Assembly: GCA_017985935.1 (NCBI GenBank)
Contig: JAGNWT010000008.1
Span: 1-64,000 of the forward strand
DNA from: Anaerolineales bacterium
GTDB lineage: Bacteria; Chloroflexota; Anaerolineae; Anaerolineales; Villigracilaceae
Length of the DNA: 64,000 nt
Direction of reading: 5' to 3'
Of the stretch, positions 42,548 to 51,595 are shown in pieces. The notes under the pieces were generated by a model. That model saw only the letters and a program-made list of their open reading frames with translations. It had not been told where the DNA came from and ran no database searches. Positions within the stretch are counted from its first letter, which is position 1; each line of letters starts with the position of its first letter. The position numbers and the translations under genes were made by a program.

Positions 42548-44950
42548 TCACCTCTGTGACCAGAAGCGTGTTAATTTATCTTTCAACTCGCTGGAGTTTT
42601 GCACAACCTGATAGCCGCGCCAATGAGAAGGGAATAACTGACGATAATGGGCATGAGTAAAGCGCTCGTCGATCAGTACAATGATGCCCCGGTCTGTGTC
42701 TGTGCGAATGACCCGACCCGTTGCCTGCAGCACCCGGTTAAAGCCTGGGAATTGGTAGGCATAGGCAAATCCGCTGCTCTGATCACGATCGAAGTATTCT
42801 TTGATCAAATCTCTTTCCAAGCCCAATTGTGGTACGCCCACGCCGACCACCACAACTCCGATCAATCGCTCACCAACCAGGTCGATCCCTTCACCAAAGA
42901 CTCCGCCCATGACAGCAAGCCCGATCAATGTCTCTTCGTTGGTGGATGAGAAACGGGAGAGAAACGCATCGCGCGATTCCTCGGTCATTCCCCGCTCCTG
43001 AATGAGAAGCTGTCTTTCGGGCACTCTTGACCTGAGTCTCTCCATCACCTCGTTCAGATAGACATAAGATGGAAAGTAAACCAAATAATTTCCTGCGTGC
43101 GTGTTGATGGCGGTTTCAATTGTCTCTGCAATGGCATCATACGAATCAGCCCGCTGCGCAAACTTGGTGGAAATCTTATTGTGGATCAGCAAGCAGGCGT
43201 TTTCCTGCGGGAAGGGAGATTGAAAAATGCGCCTGGGATGGTCCGCTGCGCCCGTTAGGAGTTTCATGAAATAATCCATCGGCAGCAGTGTCGCCGAGAA
43301 AAAGACGGTCGACTGACTGCGCTCCAATGGGATCGCCAGCATGGGGGCGGGATCGAGGCAAAATAATTTCGCCCTCAGGTCAGACTGTCCGCGCCTTTCA
43401 AAATAAGAGACGTAGAACGTGTCAAAATATTCAGCGGTGCGGAGGTAGTTGCTGCACAGGAAGTAAAACTCAAGCAGCTCCTGCCTAAACTCGGCGGCTT
43501 GATTCAAGACCAGCCAGTCTTCTGCCTTGTGACTGAACTCTCGAATTGCCTTGAGCAGCGTTTCAGGAAGTTCGCGCTCGATCAACGCCTCTTTACCTTC
43601 CGCCTGGCAGGCTTTGCGTTTTTTCAGCAGGATCTTATTGATCTCACCCAGTTTCTTTGCGAGCGCGGGCACTTGCGGTTTCAATATGCGTTGAAGTTGC
43701 AGTACTTTTTCTTTCTCCAACTCAGCCGAGTACATCGCTCTGGCTCGATCCGGGAGATTGTGAGCTTCATCAACCAGGAAGATGTAAGGCTCGATGCTGA
43801 AGTCGAAGAACCGATGGAGATACACCCGTGGATCGAAGACATAGTTGTAATCACAGATGATGCAATCCACCCATAATGCCAGATCCAGTGAGAACTCAAA
43901 TGGACAGATCTCATATTTTCGAGCGAGCTCTTCAATGACCGGGCGGGTGAATGCCTGGTGCTGGTCAAGCTCTTCCAGAGCCTGCTTCACTTTGTCGAAA
44001 TATCCACGGGCGAAGATGCAAACTTCAGGGTCGCAGTTGACCGGCGGACAAAAACAGATCTTTTCCTTGGCGGTCAGGGTTACGCTTCGAAGATACAAGT
44101 CCGACTGGCGCATATCTGCCAGCGCTTTTTCTGCCACCAGCCGACCCGATGTTTTGGCTGTCAAATAAAATATTTTTTCCGCCAACCCAAGACCGAGAGC
44201 CTTGACCGAAGGAAAGAGGGATGCGATCGTCTTCCCAACCCCGGTGGGTGACTGGATATAGGAACGATTCTTCTCTCGAATGGTTTTGTAAACCGCGACT
44301 GCCATATCCCGCTGACCGGGGCGATACTCTTCATAAGGAAAGTCGAGCTGCTCGATCGATCGGTCACGCCGGATTTGCCACGCCTGAACCTTTTGGAACC
44401 AGTTCAGGTATGGGGTGATCAAATTGGAGAAGAAGATATCCAGGTCGGTCCGTGTAAAATGGCGCTCGAAGGTTTTTTCTTCGTGGCTATCCAATTGATA
44501 ATAGGTCAGGTGAATGCGGATCTCATTCAGGTGGTATTGCCGGGCGTACATATAGGCGTAACATTGCGCCTGCGCCCAATGCAGCCGATTGTGATCCTCA
44601 TCCACAAGTTCGAGACTGAGTGTGGTCGTTTTTATTTCTTCGATGGTGATTGGGTCGTGGTTGGCGTACAAGCCGTCAATTCGTCCCCGCACAAGTAAAG
44701 GCGGCTCGGTGTTTTCCACCTGGCAGGTGACCTCCACCTCGGTTTCGTACCCTTCGGGGCGGGAACGCTGTACACGCTTGTGTCCCTGGGTTCCAAGCTG
44801 GGCTCGATCACGTCTTTGAAACCCTCCCGGGGTAATGTCTCCGGATTGCATCACAAATTCCACCAGACTGCGGACAGAGATGCTGTGGGGCGGGTTGACT
44901 TCGATCTGTGAGGCGGTGTCGGTGTCCATTTCCGCCTGAAATTCTAGCAT
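42548..44950 (-). CDS. XPD/DinG-type Fe-S helicase fused to a PD-(D/E)XK nuclease
   Basis: The 800-residue product has an N-terminal nuclease core with GRIDGLY (Asp92), TIEEIKT (Glu104-105, Lys107) and a helix with Gln (QAQCYAYMYARQ), the PD-(D/E)XK signature. The helicase follows: Walker A SPTGVGKT (234-241), a Cys-rich segment (Cys299, 301, 306, 311, plus 349, 363, 366) at the place of the XPD/DinG iron-sulfur domain, DEAH (394-397), and a C-terminal lobe ending RVIRTDTDRGIIVLIDERF. Fusion of this nuclease with a Rad3-like helicase suggests a 5'-flap or repair enzyme. An alternative start is Met8. Confidence 0.88.
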   Translation of the reverse strand: MLEFQAEMDTDTASQIEVNPPHSISVRSLVEFVMQSGDITPGGFQRRDRAQLGTQGHKRVQRSRPEGYETEVEVTCQVENTEPPLLVRGRIDGLYANHDPITIEEIKTTTLSLELVDEDHNRLHWAQAQCYAYMYARQYHLNEIRIHLTYYQLDSHEEKTFERHFTRTDLDIFFSNLITPYLNWFQKVQAWQIRRDRSIEQLDFPYEEYRPGQRDMAVAVYKTIREKNRSYIQSPTGVGKTIASLFPSVKALGLGLAEKIFYLTAKTSGRLVAEKALADMRQSDLYLRSVTLTAKEKICFCPPVNCDPEVCIFARGYFDKVKQALEELDQHQAFTRPVIEELARKYEICPFEFSLDLALWVDCIICDYNYVFDPRVYLHRFFDFSIEPYIFLVDEAHNLPDRARAMYSAELEKEKVLQLQRILKPQVPALAKKLGEINKILLKKRKACQAEGKEALIERELPETLLKAIREFSHKAEDWLVLNQAAEFRQELLEFYFLCSNYLRTAEYFDTFYVSYFERRGQSDLRAKLFCLDPAPMLAIPLERSQSTVFFSATLLPMDYFMKLLTGAADHPRRIFQSPFPQENACLLIHNKISTKFAQRADSYDAIAETIETAINTHAGNYLVYFPSYVYLNEVMERLRSRVPERQLLIQERGMTEESRDAFLSRFSSTNEETLIGLAVMGGVFGEGIDLVGERLIGVVVVGVGVPQLGLERDLIKEYFDRDQSSGFAYAYQFPGFNRVLQATGRVIRTDTDRGIIVLIDERFTHAHYRQLFPSHWRGYQVVQNSSELKDKLTRFWSQR

Positions 44951-45029
44951 GGGTTTGGTCGATTGCGTGAATAAGACCTTTTGGGTTTTGAAACAGGCAG
45001 GTCGATTGGTTTACCCGGTTGGGCGCGAG

Positions 45030-45437
45030 TTATTGAACTGGAAAATGTTCGCGAACTTTTGCAGAGATCTGGCGGTCGGTCATTTTGTCTGCTGCTTCAA
45101 CATAAAGGATGCGCGTTTTGAGCCCTTCATGCTCCAGCCGCTTTTCCAGTTCACCCTTCGCCTCGCCTGGGCCGAAGATCTGAATGGTCTCAGCATCACG
45201 AATGACAGCGATGATCTCGTCGTAAAATTTATTGAGAGAATTTGTAAATTTTCTGTCCCGCTGATCTTCTGCGGTAACCTCTTTTAACCCTTGCGGCGTT
45301 TTGGAGTGCGCACTGCCAGAGTAGCGAATATGCTTTCCACTGCTGGATGTGATACGCATTGTCTCTTCCGCGCCGTCGCTAAAAATCACGATGATCGCTT
45401 CTCGATGGTCAACCCAAAGACCGATCTCTTTTTTCAT
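45030..45437 (-). CDS. eRF1/Dom34-like domain protein (BaeRF-like)
   Basis: AGGAG lies a few bases before the ATG at 45437; the upstream open frame is rejected. The 135-residue product reads EIGLWVDHREAIIVIFSD at the start, followed by a central helix and an IQIFGPGEAKGELEKRLEHEGL segment typical of eRF1 domain-3-like proteins. These small bacterial proteins are thought to act in ribosome release or RNA quality control, but no function is proven. It lies ten bases downstream of the RNB exoribonuclease gene, which supports an RNA-linked role. Confidence 0.6.
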   Translation of the reverse strand: MKKEIGLWVDHREAIIVIFSDGAEETMRITSSSGKHIRYSGSAHSKTPQGLKEVTAEDQRDRKFTNSLNKFYDEIIAVIRDAETIQIFGPGEAKGELEKRLEHEGLKTRILYVEAADKMTDRQISAKVREHFPVQ

Positions 45438-45447
45438 GACATTCTCC

Positions 45448-46944
45448 TTATGTGTGTTTGGATGAGCCGGCTTTTCTGAAATCAATAAATCCCTGTTGCA
45501 CATCCACCATTATCAATTGCACTCTGATCTGGTCGCCTACATCCAAACCTTCAAAACCTTGCTCAAGTTTTCCCTCCACGGGAATCGTCAGCAGCCGGAC
45601 CCATGTCCCTTTTTCAGAGGCGCCGGTGACGATGGATTCAAAAACTTCTCCAAGGCTTGATTCAAGCATGAGAGCCGCGGCGGATTTTTCAACGCGTCTT
45701 TCCACCTTTGTGGCTGCATCCTCCGCCTCGGTGCAGTGGGCTGCCAATTTATCAAGTTCATCTTTACTGTAAGGGACAGTTTTTCCTTCGAGCGCAGCCT
45801 TTATTAACCGTTGAGTGAGCAGGTCGGGGTAGCGGCGATTCGGAGCTGTGGAATGAGCGTAATCTTTGACTGCCAGACCAAAATGCCCGGGTGCGGTTTG
45901 ATCGGAAGCTTCGGCTACATACTCTCCCGAACCCAGAAGTTTGATCACAGCCAGAGACAAGTCTGGGAAGTGGATCGGATTCGCGGCTTTGGCTTGGACG
46001 AGAAAATCTTCCAGCGCTTTTGAATCCGGTTCGGAGGGAAGTTCGTATTGATGATTCCAGGCGATCTCAACGATTCGCTCCCAGCGTTTCGGTGTGCGAA
46101 CGACACGCCGGATCGAGGGGAAATTGTTGGCAGAGAGATAGCGTGCCGTGATGCCGTTCGCAGCGATCATAAAATCTTCAATGAGCTCTTTGGCACGATT
46201 CTTTTCTTCAAGTTCGAGCGTTCGAATTTGGTCTCCGTCAAACACCGGTTTTGACTCAATGGTTTCCAAAGTGAGCGCCCCATTGACATGGCGAAGTTTC
46301 TTCAAGCTTTGGGCGGCTTGATCCTGTAAGCGCAGGTTCTCTGCCAATCCGGCAACAGATGAGACCGCTTTGGGCACAATGCCGCTACCTTCGAGCCATG
46401 GCGCAATGTTGTTATATGCCAGCCTGGCATGATTGCGAACCAATGCCCGATAAATGCTGGAATTCAAGAGTGAGCCATCAACGCGCAGCTCCATTTCGAC
46501 CACAAGCGCAAAACGATCCTCATTCAGGTTGAGCGAGGTCAAATTCGTGGAAAGCAGATCGGGAAGCATTGGGAATATTCTGGCAGCGGTATACACGGAA
46601 GTGGTGTTGTGCCGGGCGTGGTTGTCCAACGCTGTCCCTTTGCGGACGAGCGAGTCCACATCCGCGATGGCGACCATGATCCTGACCTTGCCTTCAGGCA
46701 TTTCCTGCGCAACGGTCAATTGATCGAGGTCTTGCGAATCATCATTATCAATGGATGCCCATGGAAGATCCCGCATGTCCCGAATGTTGGCGTCATCGCT
46801 GGCGGGCTTGCCAATGGATATTTGAAGTTTTTTGAGCTCGGCGAGCGCTTCATTTGAAAAATCGGGTAACAATCCCCGCTCGATCATCACTCTGTGAGCA
46901 ATGCTTTGTAGAATTGCGCGGTGATGCTTTTCATTGGTATTCAC
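45448..46944 (-). CDS. RNB-domain (RNase II/R family) exoribonuclease
   Basis: The start is GTG at 46944: AGGAG lies a few bases before it, while the upstream ATG (46995) has none. The 498-residue product has the RNB catalytic core ASIDNDDSQDLDQLT, with the acidic cluster that binds Mg2+, followed by RIFPMLPDLLS and a TAPNRRYPDLLTQRL segment near the catalytic Arg. A C-terminal S1-like domain (VTGASEKGTWVRLLTIPVEGKLEQGFEG) is present; the N-terminal cold-shock domains of RNase R are missing. It should degrade single-stranded RNA from the 3' end. Confidence 0.9.
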   Translation of the reverse strand: MNTNEKHHRAILQSIAHRVMIERGLLPDFSNEALAELKKLQISIGKPASDDANIRDMRDLPWASIDNDDSQDLDQLTVAQEMPEGKVRIMVAIADVDSLVRKGTALDNHARHNTTSVYTAARIFPMLPDLLSTNLTSLNLNEDRFALVVEMELRVDGSLLNSSIYRALVRNHARLAYNNIAPWLEGSGIVPKAVSSVAGLAENLRLQDQAAQSLKKLRHVNGALTLETIESKPVFDGDQIRTLELEEKNRAKELIEDFMIAANGITARYLSANNFPSIRRVVRTPKRWERIVEIAWNHQYELPSEPDSKALEDFLVQAKAANPIHFPDLSLAVIKLLGSGEYVAEASDQTAPGHFGLAVKDYAHSTAPNRRYPDLLTQRLIKAALEGKTVPYSKDELDKLAAHCTEAEDAATKVERRVEKSAAALMLESSLGEVFESIVTGASEKGTWVRLLTIPVEGKLEQGFEGLDVGDQIRVQLIMVDVQQGFIDFRKAGSSKHT

Positions 46945-46972
46945 GGGAACTCCTTTCCGGTCGTTCCATCCA

Positions 46973-47734
46973 TTACTGTGCTGTATAACCGCCATCCACC
47001 ATCAGTGCGTGACCGGTGATGAAAGAAGCGGCATCCGAACAAAGCCATGTAACTGCATTGGCGATTTCTTCAGATGTGCCCATGCGCTTCATTGGATGAA
47101 GATTTGCGATCTGGGCGTGCAAGTCTGAACCGGTTTTCATGCCGGCTTTCTCCAGTAGTGGGGTGTAGATAAAGCCCGGGCAGACAGCATTGACCCGAAT
47201 ATTCTGCGTGGCATATTCCAGTGCTGCGGTCTCGGTCAGACCGATCAGACCGTGTTTGGCTGCCACATAAGCGGATGCAGTTGCAAAGCCCACCTTCCCC
47301 AAAATGGATGCCATGTTCACGATCGCGCCCCCGCCTTGTTTTTGCATGATCTCAAGTTCATACTTCATACAAAGCCATGCTCCGATCAAATTCACATCGA
47401 TGACCGCGCGCCAATCATCTTCCTTGTAGTCGCCGGTGAGCATGGACGGTCCGCCAATGCCGGCGTTGTTGCAGGCGTAATCCAGTCTGCCATATTTTTT
47501 TAGCGCCATTGTCATCACTGAATTAACCCCTTCCGCTTTTGTGACATCGCAGGGAGCAAAAACAGCTTCTCCGCCAGCGTCGCTGATCAAGCGGACAGTC
47601 TCTTCTCCGCCGGCCACCACAATATCCGCAACAATGAGCTTGGCGCCTCCTTGTGCAAACGCCAACGCGCATGCCCTGCCAATGCCCGAGCCAGCCCCGG
47701 TGACAAGTGCAACTTTGTTCTTAAAATCGTTCAT
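46973..47734 (-). CDS. Short-chain dehydrogenase/reductase (SDR)
   Basis: The 253-residue product has the NAD(P) motif TGAGSGIG (12-19), NNAGIG, a catalytic Ser in VNMASI, the Tyr-x3-Lys pair YVAAKHG, and the late PGFIYTPL. It is of the classical SDR type, most similar to glucose-1-dehydrogenase/3-oxoacyl-type enzymes; substrate unknown. AGGAGA lies eight bases before the ATG. It lies 28 bases upstream of the RNB gene and may belong to the same transcript. Confidence 0.93.
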   Translation of the reverse strand: MNDFKNKVALVTGAGSGIGRACALAFAQGGAKLIVADIVVAGGEETVRLISDAGGEAVFAPCDVTKAEGVNSVMTMALKKYGRLDYACNNAGIGGPSMLTGDYKEDDWRAVIDVNLIGAWLCMKYELEIMQKQGGGAIVNMASILGKVGFATASAYVAAKHGLIGLTETAALEYATQNIRVNAVCPGFIYTPLLEKAGMKTGSDLHAQIANLHPMKRMGTSEEIANAVTWLCSDAASFITGHALMVDGGYTAQ

Positions 47735-47790
47735 AGGTTGGATCTCCTCGTAAAATTTGCCGACGCTTGCCGTGTTCTATAAAACGGAGC

Positions 47791-47964
47791 TTATTGTTTC
47801 TTTTTCTTTTTATTCCATCCGCCGGAAACCTTTGCGGGTTCGCCTTGTACGGGCGCGCTTTTATCATGGATCAGAGCCTGTACGGGTGAGTTGCCGCTGA
47901 TATTGACAGTTGAGTTTTGTTTTATTTGTTTTGGCTTGCGCTTGCTTGTACCTTTGCGTCCCAT
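47791..47964 (-). CDS. 57-residue basic protein
   Basis: ATG at 47964 with AGGAG about seven bases upstream gives MGRKGTSKRKPKQIKQN..., 57 residues, ending in a poly-Lys tail. It is very basic at both ends with a neutral middle. No family recognised; it could be a small nucleic-acid-binding protein. It is absent from ordinary gene-length lists because it is short, but the ribosome site is strong. Confidence 0.65.
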   Translation of the reverse strand: MGRKGTSKRKPKQIKQNSTVNISGNSPVQALIHDKSAPVQGEPAKVSGGWNKKKKKQ

Positions 47965-48020
47965 GGCTTGCTCCTTTTTCTTTATGGCTTGCTTTGAAGA
48001 ATTAATTAACTCAAGATGGA

Positions 48021-48749
48021 TCAGGGTCTTACAGGAGTTCTATTGACCTGCAAAAGATTCCGAAGAACCACGCCGATCTGTTCATTTGCATTCCCTGAGA
48101 CGACAGTGATCAGACCATTGCGGTCAAAATCTCTCGATATTTCATCTGCCAGGCGCCCTGTGCGGCTTAGGGCGATCACCGGGCGTTTTCTTTCCAGACT
48201 CAATTGAATATCTTTTCTTGAAATTTCCCCGCCATTGATCAAGACCGTCACAGAGTGAAATCCTTTGGAGAATATTTCCGCGGCGTCATCGATCCACGCG
48301 GATTCATCTCCAAATTGACTGCCGGGAACCAAAATGAAATATGGGTAATGCGGTTCCAGCTGCCAGCGCTCTTTGCCCCACCATAAAAACTTTGTGCTTT
48401 GCGGTCCGCCCGGCCAGGCGACAAGATCTTCCAGCGTTATTCCCACCAAGGGGAAGGTGTAGGAATGTTCTGAACGCACCTGACCGATGACAGCCATAAC
48501 GCCCATATCCGTCCCGCCGCAAATGACAAGGGCTTTGTTTTCCTGTGCTAATCTGGCGATCGTGTGAATGGACATGTCGGCAATCACCGATTCCTTGTCT
48601 TCGATCGCGCCGCCAATCAATACAATGACCGGAAATCCGCTTTCAAGATTTAGCTCGGTTAATGCCTCGGAAAGCTGCGGTCGCGCCACAGGAAAAATAC
48701 ACCGGGTCTTTCTGTCGGGGAATTCGATAATTTGAGTACGCATATTCAT
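48021..48749 (-). CDS. SLOG-superfamily protein (LSDAT_prok-like)
   Basis: The 242-residue product has a Rossmann-like start (FPVIVLIGGAIEDKES), LVICGGTDMGVMAVIGQ with the GG-T/S-x2G motif of SLOG proteins, then HYPYFILVPGSQFGDESAWI and VTVLINGGEISRKDI. LSDAT-type SLOG domains are predicted to bind nucleotides or NAD-derived ligands, in systems linked to stress or channels. It is a single-domain protein here. A start at 48743 (Met3) is also possible because AAGGA lies seven bases before it. Confidence 0.75.
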   Translation of the reverse strand: MNMRTQIIEFPDRKTRCIFPVARPQLSEALTELNLESGFPVIVLIGGAIEDKESVIADMSIHTIARLAQENKALVICGGTDMGVMAVIGQVRSEHSYTFPLVGITLEDLVAWPGGPQSTKFLWWGKERWQLEPHYPYFILVPGSQFGDESAWIDDAAEIFSKGFHSVTVLINGGEISRKDIQLSLERKRPVIALSRTGRLADEISRDFDRNGLITVVSGNANEQIGVVLRNLLQVNRTPVRP

Positions 48750-48782
48750 CCTTCTTTATTGGTCCTGGATTGCTAAAAATTT

Positions 48783-48947
48783 TTATTTATTGATCGTGAT
48801 CAAAGCGACCGGCAGGGTCATTCCGGGCAGGGGGGCTTCTTTTGATTTTCCAAAGCGTCGAAACCAGCCGTGGATGAACACGAACGGGTAGATGAACAAG
48901 GTGATCAAGTCCATAACGATAAAAATGAGATTTAATTTCACGGTCAT
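48783..48947 (-). CDS. 54-residue single-pass membrane protein
   Basis: ATG at 48947 (GGAGGAG just upstream) gives MTVKLNLIFIVMDLI..., 54 residues with one hydrophobic segment (about 5-23) and a basic cytoplasmic-like end. Its ATG overlaps the stop of the preceding gene (ATGA), showing translational coupling. No family recognised. Confidence 0.7.
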   Translation of the reverse strand: MTVKLNLIFIVMDLITLFIYPFVFIHGWFRRFGKSKEAPLPGMTLPVALITINK

Positions 48948-49603
48948 TTCTCCTCCATTTCATTAAAATATTCCTTGATGCGCTTGACTTTCAAACGGTT
49001 CACTTCATGCTCTGCCACCCGCGTATTAAAATCTTCTTCGTTTATGATCACGATATCGGGCGGATTTTGGGCAGAGAGCAGCAAGGTGGCATCATCTTTG
49101 AGTTTGATGTCTTCGAAGACCTTCAGGAAGGCATCGGCAACCTGACGCATGAACCTGTTGTCGTTCAGGATCAGCGAATCGACCATTGGGATCGGATCGG
49201 GTTGATGCTCCTTGCCAAAGACGACCCTGACCGTGATTTTTCCATTATCCACGAACGGATAATCCACATGGCTTGGCAGCCTGCCAAAACTTCCGCGGTC
49301 AAGAATAAAGGCGTAGCGGAGGCTCTCGCTGTTGCAAGATACCACCTGCACCTGAAGTTCATTTGCGAGATCATGCAAAAAGCGGGGGGCAAAATAATCG
49401 CTGAAAGGAGTCGATGTGTGTTCGGCGATATATTTATCATTTAAGATGCCAAACAAGACGACCATCCCGGTTTCGGGATCCTGTGTGAGACGCCAGCGTT
49501 TAAATCTCGGATTCAAGCCCCACCTTGTAAGTACAGTGGTCACCTGCTCTCTGATTTGCCGGGCTTTGCGATCGTAATGGCGCGGGTCAATTCTCCCGGT
49601 CAT
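48944..49603 (-). CDS. Hypothetical 219-residue protein
   Basis: The ATG at 49603 (GGAAG upstream) overlaps the end of the lipoprotein gene by 17 bases; the longer frame from 49639 is less likely. The protein is soluble and alpha/beta, with recognisable blocks RFKRWRLTQDPETGMVVLFGIL, CNSESLRYAFILDRGS and DIVIINEEDFN. I cannot assign a family. Coupling on both sides, with the lipoprotein and the 54-residue membrane protein, suggests a three-gene unit. Confidence 0.6.
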   Translation of the reverse strand: MTGRIDPRHYDRKARQIREQVTTVLTRWGLNPRFKRWRLTQDPETGMVVLFGILNDKYIAEHTSTPFSDYFAPRFLHDLANELQVQVVSCNSESLRYAFILDRGSFGRLPSHVDYPFVDNGKITVRVVFGKEHQPDPIPMVDSLILNDNRFMRQVADAFLKVFEDIKLKDDATLLLSAQNPPDIVIINEEDFNTRVAEHEVNRLKVKRIKEYFNEMEEK

Positions 49604-50543
49604 TATTTTCTTCCTTCTCATCGCTGCTGGATAATTCATCTTTTACCTCGTCAAGCCATTGGTGTACCTGGTGATCTGGCGTTGTTACTTGATATCCGCC
49701 TTCGATCACATCGCTTTCGATAAATGACTGTGGGTCGTCATACCGATGTTGCCTGACCGGAATATCCGGTTCGGGTAATTTCACAACGGGTTCGTCGGGG
49801 ATTCGTTGATTGGATTGTTGAAGGCTGAGCCAGCGTCTGAATCCCCAAAGGATCAAGCCGGCGAGTACCACCAAAAAGATCGGGAGGCACCAGATCCACA
49901 GGAAGGTGATCGGTCCCTGTCTTTCCGAGTTACGCTGACGCTCCTGGTCTGCGTACCATTGAGCGGTGGATGCGGCAGATTGAGTTTGAGTGGCGATGAC
50001 ATTGGCGATCGCGGTCTGAGTCCCGGCGGCGAGATCATCCTTGCCTTGCTGGGTTTGCATCGCCATCACCGCCTGGGTTCGCGCGGAGTCTGTCGCCAGC
50101 AGGTTGTATTGCGCCTGGGTCATGGCTGCGATTTGAGTTGATCCAGCCGAGTTCAACGTTGCCTGTGCGTTGGCGCGCACGATCTCGGCTGTGGCTGCAA
50201 TTTGAGCGGCAATGATATTGGAAGTGTTTTGTTCCTGGGTTTGAGCTGCGCCCAGGGTCGCGACAGCCGCATTCAAGGTCGCTTGTGCGTTGACGCGCAG
50301 GATTTCGGCTGTGGCAGCGGCCTGAAGATCGGTATTGCTCTTCTCTTGTGTGAGAATAACAGACAGAGTTGCCTGAGCGCACGACGCGCACACTTCGGTC
50401 ATCAATTCCGGCGTAGCCAGTAATATATTGTTTGTGATCGCATAAGGAGTGACCTCAGTCACATCACACGCGGTGATCGGAATTAATATAAATATCAATA
50501 TCCAGATTGTAGTAAGGCGCAAACTTCGACTCAGGGTGTTCAT
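49587..50543 (-). CDS. Putative lipoprotein with Ala/Gln repeats and C-terminal membrane helix
   Basis: I prefer the ATG at 50543: it gives a lipoprotein signal with lipobox ITAC and Cys at about 26. The frame can extend to 50588. The 318-residue product then has a long Ala/Gln/Thr-rich helical region (about 45-195) with a duplicated 40-residue unit, a transmembrane helix near 215-240 (FLWIWCLPIFLVVLAGLILWG) and an acidic tail. The two-anchor layout with a helical stalk suggests an envelope-spanning structure. Function unknown. Confidence 0.6.
   Translation of the reverse strand: MNTLSRSLRLTTIWILIFILIPITACDVTEVTPYAITNNILLATPELMTEVCASCAQATLSVILTQEKSNTDLQAAATAEILRVNAQATLNAAVATLGAAQTQEQNTSNIIAAQIAATAEIVRANAQATLNSAGSTQIAAMTQAQYNLLATDSARTQAVMAMQTQQGKDDLAAGTQTAIANVIATQTQSAASTAQWYADQERQRNSERQGPITFLWIWCLPIFLVVLAGLILWGFRRWLSLQQSNQRIPDEPVVKLPEPDIPVRQHRYDDPQSFIESDVIEGGYQVTTPDHQVHQWLDEVKDELSSSDEKEENNDREN
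50135..50340. repeat. Imperfect 120-base tandem duplication in the lipoprotein gene
   Basis: Segments beginning at 50161 and 50281 are close copies (GTTGGCGCGCA versus GTTGACGCGCA, and so on) with a start-to-start distance of 120 bases, that is 40 codons in frame. They encode the repeated ATAEI-NAQATLN blocks. The duplication lengthens the helical stalk. Confidence 0.75.
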
Positions 50544-50764
50544 ATTATTTTTCAAACCAGTTGACGAAAGATTTCTTTTGGCATTCATCTTTGAGCTCTA
50601 CTGAGACCAGCAAAAAAGGATGAATAAAAATCAGGGGAAATTCGTGTCACCGGCGTGTCCTTCTTAGTTGCATAAATCAATTTGGCTTGACTTCATCCTT
50701 GGCGATTTACTGGAGTGTGTATTTTCTTGATGCGAAGCCTGGGTTATTCTCGACTTCTTAAAAA

Positions 50765-50792
50765 GGAGCAGCCACTTTTCAGGAGCTGCTCC
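50765..50792 (-). terminator. Intrinsic terminator of the small-gene cluster
   Basis: Arms GGAGCAGC (50765-50772) and GCTGCTCC (50785-50792), followed on the minus strand by TTTTT. It lies after the 50-residue membrane protein gene. Confidence 0.85.
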
Positions 50793-50804
50793 CGAATGAC
50801 CAGA

Positions 50805-50957
50805 TCAGCGGTTGATCAGGAATAAAATACCGGCGATCAAGGCGCAAATACCGGCGATGATGTTCAATACCCCGCCCAGCCCCACCCCAAGCATGCTTAA
50901 CCCGATGAGGATCAAGAAGACGGCGAGCAAGATCCATTTCAATTTATCCATGTTCAT
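50805..50957 (-). CDS. 50-residue membrane protein
   Basis: ATG at 50957 with GGAG nine bases upstream (overlapping the preceding stop) gives a 50-residue, Ile/Leu/Gly-rich product with two hydrophobic stretches (about 8-26 and 30-48) separated by a Gly-rich turn. It resembles short stress-associated membrane proteins, but I cannot name a family. A terminator directly follows. Confidence 0.75.
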   Translation of the reverse strand: MNMDKLKWILLAVFLILIGLSMLGVGLGGVLNIIAGICALIAGILFLINR

Positions 50958-50966
50958 GTTTTTCTC

Positions 50967-51131
50967 CTATGAAGTACCATCGTTGTGATCGTATGGATCG
51001 CCGAAGTAGATACCGGCTGCATCCCGCTCCTCCTCGGTCAACAGGACCAAACTTGCCAGCCATTGCAAAATAGCGAGGAAGCCGGTCTGTCTTTTGGTTT
51101 CGGTCTCGGATCGAAGAGGGGCATTATTCAT
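50967..51131 (-). CDS. 54-residue acidic protein
   Basis: ATG at 51131 (AGAGAG nearby) gives MNNAPLRSETETKRQTGFLAILQWLASLV..., 54 residues, with a short amphipathic helix in the middle and an acidic end. The stop TAG overlaps the ribosome site of the next gene, so the two are coupled. Function unknown. Confidence 0.65.
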   Translation of the reverse strand: MNNAPLRSETETKRQTGFLAILQWLASLVLLTEEERDAAGIYFGDPYDHNDGTS

Positions 51132-51146
51132 GATGATCTCTCTGTG

Positions 51147-51560
51147 TTATCTGGGAGTGCGGTTCTCGCTGGTACTGGTTTCTGTCACTGCCACCACTGT
51201 TCCGCGCGGACGGTAAAATATCAACCAAACGATTCTTTCCACAGCCCAGGCGATGAGTCCGTAGATGAGAATGGCGAACATGGATGAAAGTTCAAGGATC
51301 ATGTTGCCCGTGGAAGGTGAGGTGACCAACCCTTCAAATGGGAAGAGGAAGAGGTAGGTAAACCCGTAGATCAGGGCGACGATCGGGCTTTCGGGGTTTG
51401 CGCCGATCAATTTGAGGCCGATGCGGAGCGCGATCAAAGCCTCCAGCACCCCGAACAGCAGCCAGACCCACTGCGTCAGCTTAAAACTGAAAATGCGCTG
51501 TTCCCGTCCCGGCTCATTTTGTGATGTTCTTACTTCCGATACTCTATTTTCGTTAGACAA
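51147..51560 (-). CDS. YggT-like membrane protein, TTG start
   Basis: The TTG at 51560 has AAGGA six bases upstream; the frame to 51623 lacks one. The 137-residue product has three or four hydrophobic segments (VWLLFGVLEALIALRIGL, IYGFTYLFLFPFEGL, FAILIYGLIAWAVERIVWLIF), a pattern like the YggT family, which has a poorly understood membrane role. Similarity is moderate only. Confidence 0.55.
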   Translation of the reverse strand: MSNENRVSEVRTSQNEPGREQRIFSFKLTQWVWLLFGVLEALIALRIGLKLIGANPESPIVALIYGFTYLFLFPFEGLVTSPSTGNMILELSSMFAILIYGLIAWAVERIVWLIFYRPRGTVVAVTETSTSENRTPR

Positions 51561-51595
51561 CTTGGTCCTTCTTTCTAAAGCCGGGCAGACTTCGA

